Positions 30,201-40,300 of a DNA stretch of 64,000 bases are shown here, piece after piece. This DNA comes from Tridacna crocea (lineage: Eukaryota; Mollusca; Bivalvia; Cardiida; Cardiidae). Numbering within the stretch: position 1 is the first letter of the stretch; each line of letters begins with the position of its first letter. Below the pieces are notes generated by a model. That model saw only the letters and a program-made list of their open reading frames with translations, had not been told where the DNA came from and did no database searches. The position numbers were made by a program, and so were the translations under genes. The DNA is taken from contig OX031072.1 of NCBI GenBank assembly GCA_943736015.1, positions 1,492,501-1,556,500 of the forward strand, in the 5' to 3' direction.

Positions 30201-33200
30201 CATTGTGGGAAAAGGAGAAAATGCTGGTAACCAGCATTTTCTCTTTTTCCCTAAATGTTTTCTACCCTTCACAAAACAAATTTCAAATTTTCAGTCACTT
30301 TTACTTTGTCATCTGCCGTCTGCAGATGCTTTTGATTTGGACAACCCAAAATTTTGTCATTTGGTAATAAGTTAAATAAAGTTGACCTCTTGCATCCTTA
30401 AAAAAATTCCAATCATGGCTATTTTGAGAGTTTCATTTCTTAGGAACATATGCAAAAGAGTGATTGGAATATATCAAAGATCAGACTGTATATTGTGTTC
30501 ATTCTGATCTTTATCAATAAAAGCCATATATGGTAATTTGATCTCGATCTACATTTTTAGACAGAACCACTTTAATTGTGCTTTGTGCTTTCTCTCTTTT
30601 GGCTTTTTTTTTTTCATATAGCCAAATCTGGGTATTCAAAAGTGCAATATTTTGTATACATGTATTTTATTTATTTATGGTGAAGTTACTAATTTTAATT
30701 TCATTTAATATGTGGTTTTTGATGAAGTAGGGAACTAAACTCTTTGCCAGAAAACAAAAGTTTACATCTCCTATAATGAAAGCATTTGCAAACAAATAGT
30801 TTCAAAATGGCTTAGCCCATTACCAAATGACAAAATTTTAGACTTGTCCAAATTGAGAGCATTTGCAGACGACAAAATAAAAGTGACTGAAAATTTGAAA
30901 TATGTTTTGTGAAGAGTAGAAAACATTGTGGGAAAAGGAGAAAATGCTGGTTACCAGCATTTTCTCCTTTTCCCACAATGTTTTCTAAAGGCTTCTTTCT
31001 CAGGGGCGTCAAAAGTAGGGATTGTGTGGTAATGGGTTAACTATTTACCACACAAGAAAGTTTTAGACTGGTCCAAATTGAATGCATTTGCAGACAAAAA
31101 AATAAATATGAATGAAAGATTGAAATTTGGTTTGGGAAGGGTAGAAAACATTGTGGAAAAAGGAAAAAAATGCTGGTTACCAGCATTTTTTCCTTTTCCC
31201 ACAATTTTTTCTAGAGGTTTCTTTCTCAGGATTGTCAAAAGTAGGGATTATGTGGTAATGGGTTAAATGATTGAATTCATCTTTAAGAGGATATAAAAAA
31301 TTGGTCGGAAAAGAAAAAACATTTTCCTTTCCCACAAGATTTTCAAGAGCCCTCTTTCTCAGTGTTTTTACAAAATTGTTGTCTGGTAAAGAGTCAACTT
31401 AAATCTCGTCCTGCCATGTCAATGTTGAATTCTTACTAATAAAGAAATTTACCAGAGCTCAGATAAGAAATTATTTGATGTAATATCAACCATATTTTAC
31501 AAGGATCTTCTTAAAATTGTTTTTAATGGAAATGTCTGGAACCCTTTGTCACACAATCTTAAGTTTTGGCTGCCCTGAGGAAGAAAGCTTTTGAAAACAT
31601 TGTAGGAAAAAGAGAAAATGCTGGTTATCAACATTTTCTCCTTTTGCCGCAATGTTGATTTTCTGTCTTAACTTTTTACCATACAACAAAATTTTAGACT
31701 CCTTGAAATTGAAATTGTTTGCAGACTATAAAATAAACATGACTGGAAATCTGAAATTGGTTTGATGAAGGGTAGAAAACATTGTGGGCAAAGGAGAAAA
31801 TGCTGGTTACCAGCATTTTCTCCTTTTCCAGCAATGTTTTCTACAGGCTTCTATCTCAACCAGTGATTGTTTGGTAATGGGTTAATTAGAAATCCAATAG
31901 TTTGAGCTTCACTGATTTTGTTGTCTGCAGATGCCTTTTTTCGGACTAGTTACTTGTTACAGGTCAAACACGTCTGAAGTTGATTTGAATTTGAATTTGT
32001 TTTTGGAAGGAAAAAACTATTGTGGGTAAAGGAGAAAATTCTGGTTTAAATTTTTCCCAAGCAAGCCCTGGTTTTTACCTGTCTGCAGTATAAGTCTTTA
32101 GAAAACTCTGTTGGAAAAGGAGAAATTGCTTGTAGCGAGCAATTTCTCCTTTTCCCACAGTGTTTTCTAGCCTATCGGAAAACTTTCTGCCATTCTCATC
32201 AATTTCAAAATTGTCATCTGCAAATACTTTGAGTTTGGGACAGTCTAAAGTTTGTCATTTGGGAAAGGGTTAAATTTCTTCTTTTTCAATGTTTTTAAAA
32301 GTCTTCTTTCTCAGGATCATTAAAAGTTCGGAATATATATCATAGGGTTAATCATTTTTGGTTATGTGGTTTTGTTATGTATATGCTATCCACTATGTAC
32401 CGGTAAATATTCTGCAGATACAAAGATCAACAAAAAATGATGAAATTAGATCTGAGCTTTGAGATGATATCACTGTTAATTATTGTAGCTTAGCTTTAAA
32501 CTTCATTTTGCTAATAACAGTCCTGTTTTATTGAAAAGATGGGCTACTTCATACTCGAGAATCTACATTTCTGGGAGATAATGGGCATTTTTTTTTTATT
32601 TTGAGTGAAAATGAAAGGTATTTGTTGTAATGGACTACAAAAAGTTTAGAGACCAGTCATGGAAAAGGTAAAATTGAAGGATTCTTTGGTGATATTTCCC
32701 TGACAGTTTGCAGCACAAAATTGTATATAGCTCATCTTTTCAAAAGTTTTATGCTAACTTGTTGTTTTGCTTACTTGTTCATTAGTCATTTTGTTGTTTA
32801 TTTATAATCACCTGATATGTGCCTCCTACTTCCTCTACTGCTGCCTGATGGGTAACTCACATTCCTTTATGCCCCTCCCTCCTTCTGTACTACTGCATGA
32901 TGGGTAATTTACATCCTCCAATCACATGGCTAGGATCCACCGAAGCCTGGATACAAGGTAATGTTTCTAACAGCCGGAATTATTTTTGCTGGACTTTTAA
33001 GATTTATGCATGATATCGTTTGTTGGTGTTTTCTCTTTCAAATAGGCTGTAAATTCTTAGCACACTCTTTCAAATGTTTGGAAAAAAAAAATATGAAGTC
33101 TTTCCCTGTTTGTTGTTGCTTATATGCCCCTTAACTATTTACCAAAAACAAAATTCAACACTGGTCCAAATTGAAAGCACTTGCAGATGATGAAATAAAT

Positions 33201-34301
33201 GTAACTCATAAATTGAAATTACTTTTCAGCAATGTACAAAACATGGTTGGAAAAGGAGAAAATGCTGGTTACCAATGTTTTCAAAAGGCTTCTATCTCAG
33301 GGTCATAAAAACCAAGTTTTTTTTGGTAAAGGTTAAAGAACTGTCTATTTACTATGCATCAAATATCTCTGGAACTTATGTTTTAGAATGTCTGTTTGGA
33401 ATTTCAATTTTTGACTTTTTATCTCTGAAAAACTTTGAGAACTAGCTGACTTATTTATAACAGTGAAAAGTTAAGTTATGAAAACAAATGACTGATGTCT
33501 TCAAAGTTACCTTTTCAATTTTAGCATACTTTGAAGATCAGTAGAATGAAACACCTACTTCTCTGACTGATCACAAATAAAGAATGTTCTGTTATTAAAT
33601 GTCAGCCACTCCCCTAATTGAATAATTTGGTATGCAGACATGAATTTCAAGGTTAGCTTTACCAAGACATATTGAATAATTTGGTATGCAGACATGAATT
33701 TCAAGGTTAGCTTTACCCAGACATTTTGAATAATTTGGTATGCAGACATGAATTTCAAGCTTAGGTTTACCAAGACATTTTTTATTTAACTGCTCCAGCT
33801 TAGATTATTCCTATGTACTGGGTTGATGGGTTCTTTATAGAGCTGGGTATCGCCAAGAAAAATGTATCGCGATACTATCACGATACCAGGCAGGCGATAC
33901 GATACGATATCACGATACTTAATTGATCCAGATATACTTAATGACAGCCTATTAAAAGAGAGACTGTTTTCATGCCATATGCGCAAACAAGATTTTATAG
34001 ATAGATCTACATGTTCACACTTACATGTATATTAAGCTCTTCAAAATCTTTAGGAACCTTTCCTTAAACTGTGCAAACATTTTTAGCAAAATCAATGCAA
34101 ATGTTTGCTAAAACAAGCAGGTAAGACAATTTGTCTACATGATATTAAGTTTATGAGGATGTTGTGTTTTGTACTTCAAAAATCAACGGCAATGCAATAC
34201 CATTTAGAGTTTTTGCTTTATTTAATATCATTCATTTTGGTCCTCTAATTTTAATTTCCAAGCCAGTTTTAAAAAAAAAATAGACCTATTTCAAGCCTTC
34301 G

Positions 34302-34378
<77 letters not shown>

Positions 34379-37300
34379 GATTTATATTTTCATTTCCTAA
34401 AACAACAATTGTTTTCACTCATGAACAGAATTTTAGCCCCCAACTTATTATTTTATTCATAGTTTTTTGTAAATTCACAGTTTAACTTCATTATTAAAAA
34501 TGAGAAGATAGTTTGAAGTCCCTCTGATCGGCCGATGCCACGCTGATCATTGTAGTGTCATGGGTTTTCACGGCTTTTTGGCGATCTATTTTTTCGTGAC
34601 AATTAATTTTTGGAGAAGTATTACTACATTATTTGACATCAGTTTGCCATTTTGAATAGCAGGTAACTTTAAAAGCTGTCACTTTACACTAGATAAGAGT
34701 ATTAAGTTGTCATAAATGACTCGCCAGCTTCCTGATCATGCGCGTGTCCTTTGCATTTTATACTGATCGTGTTTAGCCCATATTTCTGCTGGATGCATGA
34801 AAGCTAGGTTATACGAAGCTCTAGTTCATAACTTAATGCGTCAGATTGACAGTTCGGCAGATACTTTCAGCGTCAAAGACGTCATTTCAAATTTCTCAGC
34901 GTCAAAACTCGCACTATTGTCAACTTCGGAAGACGGTTGCCGATCCGCAGCTCATTCATTTGTTACTTAGAAAGAACAAAGACATTTCAAACTGAGCTAT
35001 CCTTCGCTAGCAAATAATCAAATTGCAGCTTATATTCGTCCGGTAAATCAAATGACCTTGTTAATGAATGCTTTATTTTATCTTACAGTCCTTGTGACAA
35101 AAATGTTAAAGAGGCAAACCGATCAAAACAGCCGCAACTTTTTGGGCACGAACAAAATATGATAACCTTAAAGTGTTCCGAATAAGCATCTATATTTAAA
35201 ACCGGGAAAACCCTAGGCAAGAGCGAGTGACTAAACATTTCGCTGCAAATTATTCCCCGAATTTCAAAGTTTTATGAATTTCATTGTTTCTAGGGCGAGT
35301 TGTTTGTATGTTCTTGTACGTATTAAGTTCATCATTTCCCCCATTTCCCCAAATTCCGGACCAAACACCCAACACCCTTTAACCTTCGAATCCATACCGG
35401 GTCAAAATTGCAGAAGGGTACATGTATAGCAGAGACAAATTGTGCGTATTTTTTTCTATTTCATACACGAATCATGTACACTTAAACATGATCACACACA
35501 CTGTGCACACGACGTAAATGTATCGCCAAGTATCGATACAATGAGTAAGTATCGCGATATACTATCGCCAGCAAAAATATCACGATGCACCGATGCATCG
35601 ATGATATCGCCCCAGCTCTAGTTCTTTATTGAATAGGAACGTTAATATTCTTTTTTTTTTAATTTTGGTTTAAAAATAAGGATAAAACTGTAAAGGTAAA
35701 AATAGCTCACTAAAATTTGGTTGGTGGTGTTGGTTTACACATTGTCTTGGAAAATAAACCTGCCGAGATCAACTGAAAACATCAGTGCAGTATGGGGGTT
35801 GTCACCATGAATACAGTTTGTAGTGAAATGGACAAACTACTCATTGACTCTTTCCAAACAACAAAATTTGGTACTTGATCAATTTTAACTCTTTACCACA
35901 CAAGAAAATTTTAGACTGGTCCAAATTGAAATCATTTGCACACGACAAAATAAAGGTAACTGAAAAATTGAACTTTGTTCTGGGAAGGGTAGAAAACACT
36001 GTGGGAAAAGGAGAAAATGCTGGTTACCAGCATTTTCTCCTTTTCCCACAGTGTTCTCAATAGGCTTCTTTCTCAGGGGCGTCAAAAGTACGGATTGTGT
36101 GGTAATGGGTTAAAGGGTTTGCAGATGACAACTTTGCTCAAATTATGGTTTCTGTCTTTGACTGTGTAGAAAACACTGTTGGGAAAAAAATGCTGGTTAC
36201 CAGCATTTTCTTCTTTTCCCATGATGTTTTTAACTCTTTCCAATGACATAATTTTAGACTAGTCCAAACTGGAAGCATTTGCAGATGACAAAATTGATGT
36301 GAATCAAAAATTGAAAGCACTTATGGCTCTTTATGCCATGTTTTCAAAACTGGTCCACTGAAATTTAAAAAATAAAAAATGTTGTATAAAGGTGGTAGTG
36401 ACTCAGTTGATTTGGGTGATGGCAAACACTGCAGTTATGGTTTACTCTTTACCACATGATAAAATTTTTGTCTAGTCCAAATTAAAAGCATCTGCAGATG
36501 AAATAATAAATGAACAAAAATAACAGGAATTTTCTTGGAAAGGTTAGTAAACATAATAAATTATGGTGGTTAACGGTATTTTCACCTTTTCCACAATATT
36601 TTTGCAAAAGCTTTCTTTTTCAGGGCTATTAGAACTTGGAATTGTGTGGTAAAGGCTTAAAAAGCCAATATTGTTAGCTGATGGCCATAATGAATTATAG
36701 GTGAAAAACAGTCATTCCAATTAACCCGTTACCACGTTGCAAAATTTTAGACATATCCAAATTCAAAGCATATTTGCAGACAAAAATGTCAAAGTGGCTG
36801 AAATGACGCAATTTTTCTTTGATAGGGTAGAAAACACCGTGGGAAAAGGAGAAAATTCTGGTTACCAGCATTTTCTCCTTTTCCTACAATGTTTTCAAAA
36901 GGCTTCTTCCTCAGGGTCCTTAAAAGTTGTCATTGTGTGGTATAGGATTAAGGTCACAGTGTGATGGAAGTGTCGTGCCTCTTATGTTGTGGAATATATC
37001 ACATGTTTTGCTGTTAAAGTGCTGTATTTGTTTGCTTACTCACTTGCCACTGAATTGAATGCACTTTTCTTTTCTTGTTTTTCCTATCTTTGCTTTTAAA
37101 AGTTTTGTATAAATTCACAATTTCACTTTTTGATCCTAAAAATAAAATAAAAATGAGTTTTATTTTCTTGCAGATATGTTTTGATACTTTGTCTTGCCCT
37201 TTACCAAGCAAATCTTGTTATTGTAGATTATTGTGATATGAGTTTTAACAATGTGTGTGCTGGCGGACGAAAATATTACAGATTGACACGTGATCAGACA

Positions 37301-40300
37301 CATGTATTGTGAATAACCTCATGCATAGTATGAAACAAATTTTAATTCACTTCTCAAGCCTCGTTTTATTATTATTATTTCTTTTTAAATTTCTAGAGTC
37401 TTTCTTTTTATTCATTACAGAATGGAGAGTTCACATTTGACAACATACAGCCTATAGCCCAAAAAGGATTTAACATTGATCCTCAAAAGGTAGGCATGGC
37501 CGTGTTATATAGTTTGTGAAGTAAGATATTCAATGGAATCGATAAAAATATAAATAAATCAATGCTGTTACCGGTGACTTATTAAACGGTATTCCAAGTA
37601 AATATCTTTGCCATCTGGGCCCGTCTTCACCAACCATTCTTAAAAACGTTCTTGTTTTATTCTCCAGGATTTTCTACATTTGTAAGTAGTGCAACTTATG
37701 ATTGGCTAAACCATTCGGTTTAGCCAATCAGAGGTTGAGTTACTAACAAATTTAGAAAACCTTGAAGTATAAGACTAGGAATATTCTCAAGAATGGTTGG
37801 TGAATATGGGTCCTGATTTTTATTTTACACAGCCTGATGCCTTGAACATTTTTCTGTTGAAAAACAACTTTAAGTTCATAGCATATGGATTTTGTTACGA
37901 GCTGGACATCTTTTATTAACTCATTACCAAACGATAATAATTTAGACCTGTCCAAATCTAAAGAATTTGCAGACGACAAAATGAAAGTGACTAAAAATTT
38001 GAAATTAGTTTTGTGAAGGGTAGAAAACATTGTGGGAAAAGGAGAAAATGCTGGTTACCAGCATTTTCTCCTTTTCCCACAATGTTTTCAAAAAGCTGCT
38101 TTTCCAGGGGGCGTCAAAAATAGGGATTGTGTGGTAATGGGTTAATTATATATTTGAGCTGTTCTCTGGCAAAAAGGGGGCCCTTAACTCATTACCAAAC
38201 GACAAATTTATAGACTGGTCCAAATCGAAAGCATTTGCAGACGACAAAATAAATGTAACTGAAAAATCAAAATTTGATTTGGGAAGGATAGAAAACATTG
38301 TGGGAAAAGGAGAAAATTTCCCACAATGTTTTCAAAGGCTTTGTTTCTCAGGGTCGGTAAAAGTCGGGATTGTGTGGTAAAGAGTTATTATTGCATAAAA
38401 CGTGCCTTTTCGGGCCGTTATAAGCATGTATTAACGGGTAAAAATCGGGCGGATAACGGGAGAAAACGTGTATTAATCAGTAAATTCACGCGCCGTTAAC
38501 GCCCGGGTTTGTACTATCAATATCCTCGATTCGGGCCTACCTTGTAAACAACGTTTGTCCTTGTCAGATTTTCCCTAGATTCCGACCATCAAACTGTAGG
38601 AATTCGTACCATATTCGATCCTTTTCATGGCATGTCTTTGGTGATATTAGTACACCACAAACAAACCTTTGCACAGAATCTCAGTGTAATCGAGATCTGA
38701 ACAAAAATTCACCCGTGAAATGTACTCTAAACCAGCTACATCCCACCCACTTTTTAACGTGATCGGTCCGCCTCGCTTGATGTATATCGAACCCTCTGTC
38801 GCCTTCAGTTACAGAAATTTATATCCACGCATTCATCCTAGTTGTAATCGTCCAAATGTGTGCAAGTTTACTCCACATAAGTCCAGTGTGTATTAAAAAT
38901 CAATAAAAGTGTATTTACAGCGAGAAAATCAAAACTGGCATACAGGACTAACGGCCCTTTCCTAATCGTAACAAAAACTTCTTCGCCGACTTCCGGTTTT
39001 GACCCATTTGCGTACAGTACATTTGAAATTCGCTTATTTCCATTTCTATGGAAATATTTTTGCTATCTGTGCAAATTATTGTGAGAATACCTTTAATTTA
39101 TGCAATAATAGCGTTAATTCACGTTTTTTTCGGTCGTTAACATTCGCAGAGGCCCTCAAAATACTTAAACACCCTCGTGCTTCGCACTCGGGCGTTAAAG
39201 CATTTTTCGGGCCTCTGCGAATGTTAACGACCTCAAAAACGTGAATTAACCCTATAATGCATCCCTGTAAGATAAGATACCAGTCCAAGTCATCACATAT
39301 TTATGGATCCATAATTATGTACTTTTTTAAATAACATACCACTTAATCATGAGGTAGACTGGATCTTTGACTAACTGAAAATTGGTCAATGGCGAAAGTT
39401 TCGGCCCAAGTCAGCATATGCAGTCCACACATGCTAACCTTAGTCACTACATTTCGCATATGCATTAAGCCCCCTATTCACAGGGCACAGCTGATTTGGT
39501 AGTTTAGGGTTCAGAAATGGAATTTAAAACAGAAAAATAGAAATTTCTGAAAATTCACAGTTATTATCCAACATACTACATTTATGAATAAAAAAAAAAG
39601 TCTGAACCATAGTGATATTCATACCTGTACTTACTGATTTTACCATTTAATTCATTATTGCAGGGAATGGTAGAGGCAGGGATGTTCAAGCCTATAACCA
39701 TCACATGGTCGCCGCCACAAGGTCATAATGTAAGTTTATACAAGTACCTAATCTTTTATGAAAAGATTCCAAATCAGGGAAGCCTGGCATAGGCTTTTGA
39801 AAACAGCTTGGAAAATGGAAAAATTGTTTAATGATTTTTCTTATTCATGACCATATGAAACAAGCTTGCAGCAGACAGTTGTGACTGATTGTATTGGAGT
39901 TTAATGCTGTTTAACCCTTTACCACACAATCCCAACTTTTAGCAACCCAAAGAAAAAAAGCTTTTGAAAACATTGTGGGAAAAGGAGAAAATGCTGGTAA
40001 CCAGCATTTTTTCCTTTTCCCACAATGGTTTCTCCCCTGTCAAAGATAAATTGCATCATTTGAGCCACATTGAAATTGTTGTCTGCAAATGCTTTCAATC
40101 TGGACAAGTCTAAATTTTTGTCGTTTGGTAAAGAGTTAACACCTTGGGACATATCACGGTAGTTAGGGCACCTACCGTATGTTCTCTGGCTTTCTCACAC
40201 CAGTACAGACACAGCTTTCTGTTCAACTTGCCGATTACTTTCTCGCATGATTCAGAGGAGAGAGGTAGAAAGAATCGCTTGAAAAATAGTTTGGCCTAAA

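Noticed and set aside
33555..33773. Repetitive open frame with KFMSAYQIIQ units
   Set aside because: Created by the 54-bp minisatellite whose unit is divisible by three.
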